Shown: positions 23,107-31,995, numbered from the stretch's first letter. The stretch: 64,000 bases of DNA from Pseudarthrobacter sp. W1I19 (GCF_030817835.1 NZ_JAUSZR010000001.1:2294001-2358000); one strand, 5' to 3'. The notes: a model not told the origin generated them from the letters alone. Numbers and translations are program-made.

Positions 23107-23155
23107 AGCCGCCCGGGGTCCCCGGGCGAGCGAAGCGAGCTTGGGGCAGGCGGCG
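23107..23155. repeat. REP-like palindrome in the divergent intergenic region
   Basis: Between the ATPase gene (minus) and the phosphatase gene (plus) lies a perfect inverted repeat, CGCCCGGGG-T-CCCCGGGCG, at 23110-23128. It is followed by GCGAGCGAAGCGAGC and enclosed by outer GCCGCC/GGCGGC arms. Such GAGCGAAGCGAGC-containing palindromes resemble dispersed repetitive extragenic palindromes of high-GC genomes. It is not a classical terminator, having no T-run, and it lies between divergent genes. Copy number elsewhere cannot be seen from one window. Confidence 0.5.
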
Positions 23156-23174
23156 AACGTTAAGCTGATTGTTG

Positions 23175-23807
23175 ATGACTGCCCAGAGCACCCTGATTCT
23201 CCTGATCCGCCATGGGGAGACGCCAACCACCGGGAAGGTGCTGCCGGGCCGTGCGCCGGGACTGCACTTGAGTGAGCGGGGCCGGGCCCAGGCCGAACGG
23301 GTGTCGGAGCGCCTCGCGGGCTTGCCCGTCGCCGTCATCTACTCCTCGCCCCTGGAGCGGACCAGCGAGACGGCGGCTCCTTCCGCCACCAGCACCGGCT
23401 TGCCGCTGAATCACGACGACGGGCTGATCGAATGCGATTTTGGGGACTGGACGGGCGCGCCGCTCGCCGAACTCGCGGCCCTGCCGCAGTGGCAGGGAGT
23501 GCAGCACAGTCCCTCAACGTTCCGTTTTCCCGACGGGGAAAGCTTCACGCAGATGCAGGCGCGGATGATTGGCGCACTCGAGGCGCTGCGCGCAGCCCAC
23601 CCGGGCGCCGTCGTCGTATGTTTCTCCCATGCCGATCCCATCAAAGCGGCAGTGGCGCACGCCATGGGCACACACCTGGACCTGTTCCAGCGGATCATGA
23701 TCAGCCCGGGATCGGTGTCTGCCATCGAGTATATGGACGGTCGTCCGCCAGCAGTGCTGATGGTGAATTCGACCTCGGAGCCACTGAGCGGGCTGAGGGC
23801 GCCGTGA
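23175..23807 (+). CDS. Histidine phosphatase family protein (MSMEG_4193-type phosphomutase-like)
   Basis: A 210-residue protein of the phosphoglycerate-mutase-like fold. The catalytic motif is LIRHGETPTTG (His13) and the second histidine lies in CFSHADPIKAAV; DGLIECDFGDWTGAPL is the usual middle segment. It resembles the MSMEG_4193 group, which in actinobacteria neighbours SCO1664-family genes, as here. The start is ATG 23175; two TTG codons immediately upstream are less likely. The next gene begins 31 bp later, so they probably share an operon. The substrate is unknown; phosphatase activity on a small phosphorylated metabolite is the conservative reading. Confidence 0.87.
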   Translation: MTAQSTLILLIRHGETPTTGKVLPGRAPGLHLSERGRAQAERVSERLAGLPVAVIYSSPLERTSETAAPSATSTGLPLNHDDGLIECDFGDWTGAPLAELAALPQWQGVQHSPSTFRFPDGESFTQMQARMIGALEALRAAHPGAVVVCFSHADPIKAAVAHAMGTHLDLFQRIMISPGSVSAIEYMDGRPPAVLMVNSTSEPLSGLRAP

Positions 23808-23838
23808 GAACCCGAGGTACAAACCAAGGGGATGGCCG

Positions 23839-24540
23839 GTGCCCGGGCAGGAACTGACGCTGCTGGGGGAAGGCCGGGTGGACCTCATCGCACGCATCCC
23901 CCGCAGCAGCAACGCCACCTTCCTGGTCCGGGTCTCCTGCGGCGGGGACTCCTCCCATGCGGTGTACAAACCGGAGTCCGGGGAACGGCCTTTGTCCGAC
24001 TTCGAGCCCGGGCTGTACAGGCGCGAGCGCGCTGCGTACCTGCTGAGCGAATACCTGCAGTGGGGCCTGGTGCCGCCCACGGTGATCCGCCATGACCCAC
24101 CCCTGGGTGTCGGCTCGCTGCAGTGGTTTGTGGCCTGTGACTACCGGGAGCACTACTTCACGTTGTACGAGGACGCGCCCCAAACCCACGGCGACCTGGC
24201 CCGGATTGCGCTGTTTGATTTCGTCAGCAACAACACGGACCGAAAAAGCGGACATGTGCTGCGGGGCCACGACGGCCGCGTGTGGGGCATCGACCACGGG
24301 TTGTGCTTTTCGGCGGACTTCAAGCTGCGCACCGTCATCTGGGACTTTGCCGGGGACCCGGTCCCGGACGCCCTGCTGGAGGACATCGCGCCGCTCGCTG
24401 AGGAAGTTCCTTCCAACGTGGCGGAGCTGCTGGACCCTGCGGAGGTCCGTGCGCTGCGGCGCCGGGTTCAGCGCATATTGAGCAGTGGCGTCCTGCCGGC
24501 TGACCCCACAGGCATGCGCTACCCGTGGCCGCTGGTGTAG
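23839..24540 (+). CDS. SCO1664-family protein (PI3/4-kinase-like fold)
   Basis: A 233-residue protein. Kinase-like motifs are visible: VYKPESGERPL (nucleotide-binding lysine), ERAAYLLSEYLQWGLVPPTV, ALFDFVSNNTDRKSGHVL (catalytic-loop D..N) and WGIDHGLCFS (metal-binding D). The family is seen as a distant PI3/PI4-kinase-fold group of unknown substrate. GTG 23839 follows an AAGGGGATGG ribosome site. The phosphatase just upstream is the usual partner. In many actinobacteria a DUF3090 gene sits between the two; here there are only 31 bp. The MBL hydrolase follows after 12 bp. Confidence 0.85.
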   Translation: MPGQELTLLGEGRVDLIARIPRSSNATFLVRVSCGGDSSHAVYKPESGERPLSDFEPGLYRRERAAYLLSEYLQWGLVPPTVIRHDPPLGVGSLQWFVACDYREHYFTLYEDAPQTHGDLARIALFDFVSNNTDRKSGHVLRGHDGRVWGIDHGLCFSADFKLRTVIWDFAGDPVPDALLEDIAPLAEEVPSNVAELLDPAEVRALRRRVQRILSSGVLPADPTGMRYPWPLV

Positions 24541-24552
24541 GTCGATTCAGCC

Positions 24553-25317
24553 ATGCACTCCACAGCCAGGAACTGGCAGCCCGCAGACCATATGTCCGAG
24601 CCGGCCCCCGGTGTCCATCACGTCCAGGGCCCGGCGTCCAACTGGGTGGTGGTCCGCGACCCAACGGGATTTATGCTCATCGACACCGGCTACCCCTCGG
24701 ACCGATCACTCGTCCTGGCGTCCATCCGCCACCTGGGACTGGAGCCCGCCGAAGCCCGGGCCGTACTCATCACCCACGGGCACGTGGACCACACCGGCTC
24801 CGCAGCCTACTTCGCCAGCACCTACGGGACGCCGGTCCTCTCTGCACCGGAAGAGCTGGCCCACGTCCAGGGCAAGGAAAAGCACCAGGTCACGTTCGGC
24901 CAGGTCATGGTCCGTGCCTGGCGCCCGCGCGTTTTCCGCTGGCTGATCCACGTCATCCGGTCCGGGGCCCTGACGGCACAGCCGGGAACGCAGGCCCGTG
25001 CCTGGGACGAGGAGACGCTCCGGAACCTGCCAGGCCGTCCCGAAGCCATCCCGGTGCCGGGACACACACCGGGAAATGCCGCGATCCACCTGCCGACGGC
25101 GGGAGCCATCGCCGTCGGGGACTGCTTCGTCAGCGGCCATCCGCTGAGCCGGAAGACCGGACCGCAGATGCTCCACCCTATGTACCAGTCGGACCCGGCC
25201 GCGGCCCTCGAAACTGCGCACCGCCTGGCCGGCGTCGCCGTTTCCGTAATACTTCCCGGCCACGGTCCGGCACTGCACATGCCCTTGGCAGACGCCGTCG
25301 CGGCCCTCCGCGGCTAG
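24553..25317 (+). CDS. MBL-fold metallo-hydrolase
   Basis: A 254-residue metallo-beta-lactamase-fold hydrolase. The dizinc motif THGHVDH is at residues 74-80, with the later ligands in PVPGHTPGN, AVGDCFVSG and ILPGHGPAL. An N-terminal ~20 residues precede the fold, which opens at GVHHVQGPASNWVVV. It could hydrolyse thioesters, lactones or phosphodiesters; the motifs do not discriminate. It lies 12 bp after the SCO1664 gene, in the same direction, so co-transcription is likely. After its stop there is only a 78-bp convergent gap to the cyclodeaminase-family gene. Confidence 0.88.
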   Translation: MHSTARNWQPADHMSEPAPGVHHVQGPASNWVVVRDPTGFMLIDTGYPSDRSLVLASIRHLGLEPAEARAVLITHGHVDHTGSAAYFASTYGTPVLSAPEELAHVQGKEKHQVTFGQVMVRAWRPRVFRWLIHVIRSGALTAQPGTQARAWDEETLRNLPGRPEAIPVPGHTPGNAAIHLPTAGAIAVGDCFVSGHPLSRKTGPQMLHPMYQSDPAAALETAHRLAGVAVSVILPGHGPALHMPLADAVAALRG

Positions 25318-25395
25318 GGTTGTTACCCGAGGGAGTTTAGTGCGGATCAGCCCGGAATCCGGTTAATCAGCACTAACCCAGCGCGCCGCGGGCTG

Positions 25396-26073
25396 CTACA
25401 CAGCGTCCTGGACGGCGCCGGTGTCCGTGGGGGCAGCGCGGTGGTCCACGGCAGCCGTCAGTTCATCGATCCTTTCGAGCGCGGAGTTGAGCCGCTGGAC
25501 CGTTGCCCACAGGACGGGCTGCCCATCACGGATCTCCTCGAGGGTGGCGCCGGCGGACCGCAAGGTGGCGAGGTCGAAACTGACGTTGGTGCGGGCCCCC
25601 GTCACTGCTGCCCTCAGGGCGCCGAAGGCGACGACGACATCGGCAATGAGCGCCGGATTCCCGTTGGCGGCAAGCCAGCCAAGGTCTTCAATGGCTTCGA
25701 CGGCGTGGTCGCCCAGCACTGCCGATGCTTGGGCAGCGTTCACCGACGCCTGCCGGATGGCATCGTCACGTTGCGGCCCCGGTTCGAGGCGGAACGCGGC
25801 GCCAAACGCTTCGGAAGCGGCAGCATCGCCGTCGGCAAGTTCCAGCGCGGTCCGGCGCAGCGTGCGCGCCCGCCCGTGGACGTCCGCCAATTCCTTCCGC
25901 TGCTCTTCGCCGGGTTCGGTGTAGCCGGCCACCATGGAGGTCAGCGACGCGGCGATGGCAAGCATCACGCCCGTCCCGGCACCACCTCCCGGCGATCCCT
26001 TGGACTCTGCCAGTGCCCGGGTCCATGCTTCAACAGTCGAATCGTGGGTTGTCACCGCTTCAGTTTCAGCCAT
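25396..26073 (-). CDS. Cyclodeaminase/cyclohydrolase family protein
   Basis: A ~225-residue helical protein of the formiminotransferase-cyclodeaminase (FTCD_C) family. The family signature near the N-terminus is STVEAWTRALAESKGSPGGG, with helices LAIAASLTSMVAGYT and AVEAIEDLGWLAANGNPALIADVV following. Relatives deaminate formimino-tetrahydrofolate or hydrolyse methenyl-THF in one-carbon metabolism. Starts at 26091 (GTG), 26082 and 26073 are all in frame; I choose 26073 because it best fits the family N-terminus, without a decisive SD. It is the last of three minus-strand genes after GH35 and AraC, but is probably independent in function. Confidence 0.82.
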   Translation of the reverse strand: MAETEAVTTHDSTVEAWTRALAESKGSPGGGAGTGVMLAIAASLTSMVAGYTEPGEEQRKELADVHGRARTLRRTALELADGDAAASEAFGAAFRLEPGPQRDDAIRQASVNAAQASAVLGDHAVEAIEDLGWLAANGNPALIADVVVAFGALRAAVTGARTNVSFDLATLRSAGATLEEIRDGQPVLWATVQRLNSALERIDELTAAVDHRAAPTDTGAVQDAV

Positions 26074-26118
26074 GGCACCCATTGTCCCCACATTTTTGGC
26101 CGAACCCGGGCAAGCCGC

Positions 26119-26988
26119 TCAACCTTTCCGTTCCGCCCTGTACGCCCGGGGACTGACGCCGTGCAGCCGCCGGAACTGCCGGGAGAAGTAGAACTGGTCA
26201 GTCAGACCCACCTCACGCCCCACCTCGGCCACTGCCAGCTCGGTGGTGTCCAGCAGGAGCCGCGCCCGGGCCATCTTCAGCGCTGTATGGTGGGCCAGCA
26301 CTCCCCCGCCCGTCGCCTCCCGGAACATTTTGCTCAGCTGCGACGACGATACGCCCACCAGGGACGCCAGGTCAGGCAGCCGGATGGCGCCGTCCACCCG
26401 GTCCTCCAGGAACTTCATCGCCCGCTGCAGCGCAGTGCCCTGGGCGGGGACGCGACGGTCCACCGCCAGGGTAGCCAGCAGCTTCCACGCCATCCCGGCT
26501 GTCGCCACCAGGCGGGCCGGCGACTGGTCCTGTTCCAAGGCCGTGATGATCTCGTCCAGCATTGCCGTCAGCCGGTCCACGGCGATCAGTGGAATGATCG
26601 GCCGGTCCGGACGGACGCCTGATTCTTCGACCAGTTCGGCAGCATCGGAGCCGCGGACGTGGCACCACCAGATGGTCCAGGGGTCGTCCCGGGAGGCACC
26701 GTATGCATGCGCCTCCCCCGTACCGCCGGGAAGTACGACGGCGGTGCCCTTGCCGACGTCGAACCGGGCACCTCGTGTTTCCACCCACCCGCTTCCCGCG
26801 ACGCAGAGGATGACGATGGTTTCCTGCGCGCCCCCGGGACGGTAACGGCCGTGGGCCTCAGCGACGGGGAAAACCCCGGCGTCGGTGACCAGCAGCCGGC
26901 GGGTGACGGGACGGGCGAGTGCTTCGCGTACCAGCGGCCGCGGCACCACCACCAGCCGCTGGTTCCGGAACCCCGTTGCCCGCTCCAC
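26119..26988 (-). CDS. AraC-family transcriptional regulator
   Basis: A 289-residue regulator. The N-terminal cupin-like sensing domain (about residues 30-165) contains VILCVAGSGWVETRG and VGKGTAVVLPGGTGEAHAYG. The C-terminal double helix-turn-helix (about 185-285) contains RLPDLASLVGVSSSQLSKMFREATG and ends with the family signature VAEVGREVGLTDQFYFSRQFRRLHGVSPRAYR. Such proteins respond to a sugar or metabolite. It lies 51 bp downstream of the GH35 beta-galactosidase in the same direction, so it is the likely regulator of that gene. No operator is obvious in the short gap. Confidence 0.9.
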   Translation of the reverse strand: MERATGFRNQRLVVVPRPLVREALARPVTRRLLVTDAGVFPVAEAHGRYRPGGAQETIVILCVAGSGWVETRGARFDVGKGTAVVLPGGTGEAHAYGASRDDPWTIWWCHVRGSDAAELVEESGVRPDRPIIPLIAVDRLTAMLDEIITALEQDQSPARLVATAGMAWKLLATLAVDRRVPAQGTALQRAMKFLEDRVDGAIRLPDLASLVGVSSSQLSKMFREATGGGVLAHHTALKMARARLLLDTTELAVAEVGREVGLTDQFYFSRQFRRLHGVSPRAYRAERKG

Positions 26989-27039
26989 GCCCGCTCCTTA
27001 CGTCACCAAAATGTCCATACTATGGCGGACAGGACCCAC

Positions 27040-29376
27040 TCAGGCAGGCACCTCCTGCCACGCGGTCCAGTGGATCAGTTCCACGCTGTCCAAGGCCGCC
27101 AGGTCGCCATCAGCATCATTCCGCCTTTGTTGGGCCGCCTGCGGGACACCCACCTTCGCGTCCTTGGGGAGCGGCAGGATTTGAAGCAGGATCTCGGCGC
27201 CGTGGCGGATTCCGGCGTCGTGCGTTTCGATGACCCAGGGGGAACCGTCCCAGAAGCGGTCGGCAACCACTGTGCCGTCAACGAGCAGCCTGGCGACGTC
27301 TCCGGCCCAGGCGATCTCCAGCTCTGCGTGCCCCTCTCCTGCCGGGAAGGGCGCAGTCAGCTCAAACCTGTAGATCTCGGCGCATTCCTCCATATCGCTG
27401 TCGGCGGGAGCGGCCGCCCGGCCGGCAAGCGAGCCGAAGGAACCGGGGACGGGCGCGCCGGCCCGGATGCGTTCGGCGGTAAGGGATCGGCGCCCTGTTT
27501 CCGCTTCAGCCGCGGATGTCCGCACCTCCTCGAACCGGCGGGACTCTGTGGCGTACCGCCGGACCGAAGTTGACCCCGGCGACCTTCCGGCCAGGAGTCC
27601 GTCCCCGCCAGCCCAGAGCGGGTCGGCCGACAGGACCAGCTGCCTTCCGCCCCTTGTATCCAGGACCCAGGCCTGATCCGCCAGTTCAGCCGGCAGGACC
27701 AGGATCTTCAGCTCACTGTCGGAGGACCGGGCCGTCAGGGTGGCTGGCGTGGTGGGATCGGTGGCGTAGGCGTTGCCGCCCAGGGCGGTAGCCGGACCCT
27801 CAAGGACTGTTCCTTCAGGGAAGCAGAGCTGCGGTTCGATGCCAGCTTCGGCTGACAGGACCAAAGTCGGTGCCGATTCAGGCCCGAGCAGGGTGAGCGG
27901 CGATGCCGTGGCCCAGCAGAGCCGGACTCCGGCAATGTCGAGGTTGACCGGCCACGCGGCAATGGTGCCGACGGGGATGGAGACAGGCTGTTGGGGAAAT
28001 GTCACGCCTTCTTCACCCAGTGACAGGCTGAACTGCGCGCCGGCGTGATCCGGCAGCGGGACGTGGGGCTGGTGCCAGGTGATGAACACGAACCCGGCCT
28101 CCCCATCCGAGCGCAGCGCCCAGCGGAGCGTCTCCGAGTCCTCCACACCGGCGGGCACCTGGTCCGGCAGCGTGGACGGCATCGGGGCGAGCCGGTCGCC
28201 GAACGCAGCCAGGAACGCGTGCTGGGTGCGCAGCACTGCAAAGCTGGGTGCGGGCCTGCCGGAAGCGCCGATGGGGGCGTGGAAATCGTAATCGAACACC
28301 GGAAGATCGTTCGGGTAGCCGGTGGCCTGGGATTCCTGCAGGCCGCCGGGCGGATTGGTTCCGCCCGTGAACATGTAATAGCCCTGCCAGCCGGAGCCGC
28401 TGCCGATCTTGTTGTTGGCTACCGCCGCCACGTCCTTGCCCGTGGGCCACGGCCGGCGCTGGTACGCCGTGGCCATGCCGCCGGTCAACTCGCAGGTGGC
28501 GGGCGGGTAGAGGGCCGACGGCGACCGGGGCGGCTCTGCCTCACTGCCGGTGAAATGTCCGCGGAGGTCGGCGCCGATGCCGGGGTCATCCCACTGGTGG
28601 CTGAAGAAGTAGTGCTCCCGGAACGTCGGGTCCCAGGGCGCATGGGCGTCCACCCAGAAGCCGTCACCGTACCCTCCGAAGACCGGCAGGACCTCCTCCT
28701 CCGGGATGGCGGCACCGCCCCAGGCAGTGGCCGTCCAGATCGGCGCGCTCAGCCCGGCTGCCCGGGCCAGTTTCTTCAGCTCAGTAATGTGGTCGGGCTG
28801 GTCATAGAGTTCGTTTTCCAACTGGATCCCGATGACGTTGCTCTCCGGGCCGGTCAGCCCCCGCAGTTCCCTGCCGAGGCGGTTGAACCAGCGCTCCACC
28901 ATGGCCAGGTAGGCGGGGTCGTTCGTGCGGTGATCGACAGCGGCTGCCTGGACCCAGTCGGGGAAACCGCCGTTGCGGACCTCGCCGTGGCACCAGGGCC
29001 CGATCCTCAGGACAACGTCCAACTCCAGGGCGGCGCACAGGCGGACAAAGGCCGCAACATCAAGGTTGCCGTCGAAGCGGGCCTCACCTTCGGTCCGTTC
29101 GTGGTGGATCCAGAACACATAGCAGGCCACCACCGTGATGCCCCCGGCCTTCATCAGCCGCAGCCGGTCTTCCCAGCGGCCGCGGGGCAGCCGGCTGAAG
29201 TGGATTTCGCCGGAAACCGGCACGGCGGGACGGCCGTCCACTTCGATGTAATGGCTGGTGACCCGCCATCTGCTGTGCTGATCCTCGGTATTGCTCATCG
29301 GCGGGAGCCGCAGGGCCCGCTCGGGGGGCCGGTGGGTGGCCTTCAGTAGTTCGAGGGTGGTTTGTTCGGGAGGCAT
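27040..29376 (-). CDS. Glycoside hydrolase family 35 beta-galactosidase
   Basis: A 778-residue GH35 enzyme. The TIM barrel begins VPVSGEIHFSRLPRGRWEDR, with RIGPWCHGEVRNGGFPDW, the acid/base segment GIQLENELYDQ and the later YMFTGGTNPPGG. C-terminal beta domains follow, including the jelly-roll-like end VARLLVDGTVVADRFWDGSP. No signal peptide is seen, so it is probably cytoplasmic and acts on imported galactosides. The frame starts at 29376 (MPPEQTTLE); an internal ATG at 29298 (MSNTEDQHS) fits related proteins better, and neither has a clear SD. No sugar transporter lies alongside, but the AraC gene directly downstream suggests sugar control. The 222 bp upstream to the lactonase gene show no feature. 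Confidence 0.9.
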   Translation of the reverse strand: MPPEQTTLELLKATHRPPERALRLPPMSNTEDQHSRWRVTSHYIEVDGRPAVPVSGEIHFSRLPRGRWEDRLRLMKAGGITVVACYVFWIHHERTEGEARFDGNLDVAAFVRLCAALELDVVLRIGPWCHGEVRNGGFPDWVQAAAVDHRTNDPAYLAMVERWFNRLGRELRGLTGPESNVIGIQLENELYDQPDHITELKKLARAAGLSAPIWTATAWGGAAIPEEEVLPVFGGYGDGFWVDAHAPWDPTFREHYFFSHQWDDPGIGADLRGHFTGSEAEPPRSPSALYPPATCELTGGMATAYQRRPWPTGKDVAAVANNKIGSGSGWQGYYMFTGGTNPPGGLQESQATGYPNDLPVFDYDFHAPIGASGRPAPSFAVLRTQHAFLAAFGDRLAPMPSTLPDQVPAGVEDSETLRWALRSDGEAGFVFITWHQPHVPLPDHAGAQFSLSLGEEGVTFPQQPVSIPVGTIAAWPVNLDIAGVRLCWATASPLTLLGPESAPTLVLSAEAGIEPQLCFPEGTVLEGPATALGGNAYATDPTTPATLTARSSDSELKILVLPAELADQAWVLDTRGGRQLVLSADPLWAGGDGLLAGRSPGSTSVRRYATESRRFEEVRTSAAEAETGRRSLTAERIRAGAPVPGSFGSLAGRAAAPADSDMEECAEIYRFELTAPFPAGEGHAELEIAWAGDVARLLVDGTVVADRFWDGSPWVIETHDAGIRHGAEILLQILPLPKDAKVGVPQAAQQRRNDADGDLAALDSVELIHWTAWQEVPA

Positions 29377-29598
29377 GTGGGCAGTCTTTCAGGTCGCGGG
29401 GGCGGTCAGGATGAGGTTGTTGATGCCCTTGCAGCGGCGCCAGTTTCCGCGATGGACTGGCACAACAGCGTCCGGCGGACTGCGGCACGTGTTCAAGCAA
29501 CCCGGATCAAAGCCTATGCAGTTCGCCCGGCCGTTCCCATGGCAAATGTAGGCAGATTATATGGACGATCGTGCAGGGCTACATTCCGACGACACTGG

Positions 29599-30480
29599 TC
29601 ATGGCCTTGCCGCCGCGCGGGCGTCCCGTGTGGTGGTGCGGATGCGATACAGGCTGGTAGTTGCCGTGATGTAAAGGTCCTGGCCGTCCGGGCCTCCGAA
29701 GCACAGGTTCGATACCGTCTCGGGCACGGCAATGATTTCCAAGAGTTCAAAGGATGGCGAATAGATTCGCACGGCGGGGCCGGCAGAGGTCCAGATTCTG
29801 CCTTGGACATCCACGCGCAACCCGTCAGCGGGATGGCCTTCCTCGAGCTCGAGAATGGTTCCGCTGCGGCGGCAGATACCGCCGCGCACCTCGTATGAGA
29901 CCACCCGCAGCGGTACCCCGTGGCCAGGGCCGGCCGTGTCCGCGACGTACAGGATCGACTCATCCGGTGAGAAGGCCAGACCGTTGGGGTACACGAGGTC
30001 CGTGATGACTGCAGTAAGGGTTTCAGAAGCAGGCTCGAGCCGGAAAACGTAGCAGCCGCCGTATTCCTGCTCTCCTTCGTGCCCTTCCTTTGTGCCGGGA
30101 AGGATCCCGTACGGCGGATCCGTGAACCAGATGCTCGCATCCCTCGCCACCACGACGTCGTTGGGTGAGTTCAATCGACTGCCTTGGAACGAATCAACCA
30201 GTCCGGTCACCGCTCCCCCGCTGTCACGCTCCACCCGGCGGCGCCCGTGGCTGCATTGGATTACGCTGCCGTCGCTGCCGAGGGTTCGGCCATTGGTGAA
30301 TTCAACCCCCAGTGCGTATTCACCGGTCGTCCCTGTCGCGGGGTCGAACTCGAGGATGCGGTCGTTCGGGATATCGCTCCAACGGACCGTCCGTGAGGAT
30401 GGCACCCACAAAGGACCCTCAGCCCATATGGAGCCCGTGAACAGGCACGCCAGTTTGCCAGTGGTAAATTCAGCACCCAT
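29599..30480 (-). CDS. SMP-30/gluconolactonase family protein
   Basis: A 293-residue six-bladed beta-propeller lactonase. Conserved metal-site segments are visible: IWAEGPLW (Glu), NSPNDVVVARDASIWFTDPPYG (Asn, Asp), YPNGLAFSPDESILYVADT and HPADGLRVDVQGRIW. It likely hydrolyses sugar lactones in carbohydrate oxidation. The ATG at 30480 lies only 5 bp beyond the stop of the upstream DHFR-like gene, implying one transcript; no SD is evident at the junction. The open frame extends further 5' but overlaps that gene and lacks family similarity. The neighbouring GH35 gene makes a sugar-related role plausible. Confidence 0.87.
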   Translation of the reverse strand: MGAEFTTGKLACLFTGSIWAEGPLWVPSSRTVRWSDIPNDRILEFDPATGTTGEYALGVEFTNGRTLGSDGSVIQCSHGRRRVERDSGGAVTGLVDSFQGSRLNSPNDVVVARDASIWFTDPPYGILPGTKEGHEGEQEYGGCYVFRLEPASETLTAVITDLVYPNGLAFSPDESILYVADTAGPGHGVPLRVVSYEVRGGICRRSGTILELEEGHPADGLRVDVQGRIWTSAGPAVRIYSPSFELLEIIAVPETVSNLCFGGPDGQDLYITATTSLYRIRTTTRDARAAARP

Positions 30481-30485
30481 TCGGA

Positions 30486-31121
30486 TCAGGCCGGACCCTG
30501 GCCCGGCGGCCCCGTGAGCACGGCAGGGACGTATTCGAGCAATTGCAGCCGGCCGTCGAAGGTCCGGCTCTCCACCATCTCCAATAAGACGTCGGGGTAG
30601 CCGTCGTAAATCCGTTCGCTGCCCGTCCGGCCCGTAATCACCGGGAAGACCACCAGCCGGAACCTGTCCACGAGGCCGGCTGCCAGCAGGGAACGGCACA
30701 GGCTCAGGCTACCGAGGGTGCTCATCGGCCCGGTTCCGGTCCGCTTCATCTCCGCGACTGCGTCCACCGCGTCTCCAGCCACCAACTGCGAGTTCGGCCA
30801 GGTCAAGGGGGCCTTCAGGGTGGAGGAGAAGACTACTTTGGGGACGGCGGCCAGGCCGGCGAGGCTGGCACCCTCGTTCTCGGAAAATCCAGAGTCCCCC
30901 GCCGCGGCTTCCCCGGACATGCCGGACATCAGGCGGTAGGTATTGGCGCCCATCAGGAAGGTGTAGTTCTTTTTCCCTTCCTCCTCGAGCCAGGCCAGGT
31001 ACTCCGGGCCCTCCAGGCCCCACCAGCCGGGCCATCCCTCGGCAGAGGCATAACCATCCAGTGAAATGATCAGGTCCACCATCAGGTCTGCTGCCGGCGT
31101 TTTTGTCCTTGCCTGGCTCAT
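30486..31121 (-). CDS. Dihydrofolate reductase family (RibD C-terminal-like) protein
   Basis: A 211-residue protein of the RibD_C/DHFR superfamily. It begins DLMVDLIISLDGYASAEGWPG, then YTFLMGANTYRLMSG and PKVVFSSTLKAPLTW, and ends FRLVVFPVITGRTGSERIYDG. These are NADPH-dependent reductases of unknown substrate rather than folate enzymes. GAGGAGACGGCC precedes the ATG. It shares an operon with the lactonase (5-bp gap). A second, non-identical family member lies at 32125-32727. It is divergent from the RidA gene across a 137-bp gap in which I see no clear motif. Confidence 0.88.
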   Translation of the reverse strand: MSQARTKTPAADLMVDLIISLDGYASAEGWPGWWGLEGPEYLAWLEEEGKKNYTFLMGANTYRLMSGMSGEAAAGDSGFSENEGASLAGLAAVPKVVFSSTLKAPLTWPNSQLVAGDAVDAVAEMKRTGTGPMSTLGSLSLCRSLLAAGLVDRFRLVVFPVITGRTGSERIYDGYPDVLLEMVESRTFDGRLQLLEYVPAVLTGPPGQGPA

Positions 31122-31258
31122 GGCCGTCTCCTCGTTGAATCTGCGGATCCCGGAGCGGCAGCCACGCCTTCCGGGCAGCAGGATCCGGTGCGGGTCATGC
31201 TATCCCCGGGATGCCGCCGGGTCTACCCGTCCGCCGGCCTGCGTGAGAGCATACGGGC

Positions 31259-31672
31259 ATGCCAGCCATACAGCGCATCCGTCCCGAAGGGCTCGTTGCA
31301 AGCCCTGCCTTCAGCCATGTTGCTGTTGTCCCGCCGGGCGCCACCACCATTTATGTGGGCGGCCAGAACTCCGTGGACGCCACCGGATCGCTCGTTGGCG
31401 GGAGCGACGTCGCCGCGCAGTCCGCCCGCGCGTTCGAGAACGCGAAGACCGCCCTCGCTGCCGCCGGCGCAGGCATCGGCGATGTTGTGCAGTGGACGGT
31501 GCTGTTCGTCAACGGCGCCGACATCGCTGCCGGATACCGGGCCATCGCGGCCGGGCTGGCGTCCGACGAGCCGGCCCTGGTGACCGCTGCCCTCGTGGCC
31601 GGGCTTGGTGTTCCCGGCGCACTTGTGGAAATCAGCGCAGTCGCTGCCGTGCTCCCGGACACGGCGCCCTAG
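31259..31672 (+). CDS. RidA family (YjgF/UK114) protein
   Basis: A 137-residue RidA-type protein. Family features are TTIYVGGQNSVDATGSLVGG near the N-terminus, ARAFENAKTALAAAGAGIGDV, and the closing segment VPGALVEISAVAAV. RidA proteins hydrolyse reactive enamines and imines formed by PLP enzymes, protecting the cell. The canonical C-terminal arginine used by true RidA deaminases (usually in a VARxxLP-like segment before the end) is not visible, so this may be one of the Rid subgroups with another activity. It is monocistronic and converges with the YciI gene (44-bp gap). Confidence 0.85.
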   Translation: MPAIQRIRPEGLVASPAFSHVAVVPPGATTIYVGGQNSVDATGSLVGGSDVAAQSARAFENAKTALAAAGAGIGDVVQWTVLFVNGADIAAGYRAIAAGLASDEPALVTAALVAGLGVPGALVEISAVAAVLPDTAP

Positions 31673-31716
31673 CAAGGCGGGGAGCCTGGTACGAAGAAGG
31701 GCAGGCGCGGCTGTGC

Positions 31717-31995
31717 CTACTCGAAGCGAACGGGGTCCCACTCCAGGATCCGCGGAATGGCGAGGCCTTCCACAACGAACGGATCGTCGGCGATGAACCG
31801 CTCGGCATCCTCGCGCGAGGTGAAAAGCCCCATGGAAGAGCCGGCCGGGTCCGGTGTCAGGAACGGGCCCAGAGCCAGCAGGCCGCCGCCATTGGCGCGG
31901 AATGCTTCGAAGTAAGCCTGGTGGCGGGGGTATGTCTCGAGGACGCGTGCCCGGTCGGTACCATCACTGAGGCTGTAAATAACGATGGATTCCAT
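31717..31995 (-). CDS. YciI family protein
   Basis: A 92-residue single-domain protein of the YciI/muconolactone-isomerase-like ferredoxin fold. It starts MESIVIYSLSDGTDRARVLE, followed by the conserved His in YPRHQAYFEAF and the segment GPFLTPDPAGSSMGLF, and ends with FIADDPFVVEGLAIPRILEW. YciI proteins have a conserved His/Asp pair, but their reaction is largely unknown. It lies between RidA (convergent) and the second DHFR-like gene (divergent, 129-bp gap). Confidence 0.87.
   Translation of the reverse strand: MESIVIYSLSDGTDRARVLETYPRHQAYFEAFRANGGGLLALGPFLTPDPAGSSMGLFTSREDAERFIADDPFVVEGLAIPRILEWDPVRFE

Noticed and set aside
28045..29349. 434-codon plus-strand open frame opposite GH35
   Set aside because: Overlaps the GH35 catalytic domain on the other strand; no domain or ribosome site.
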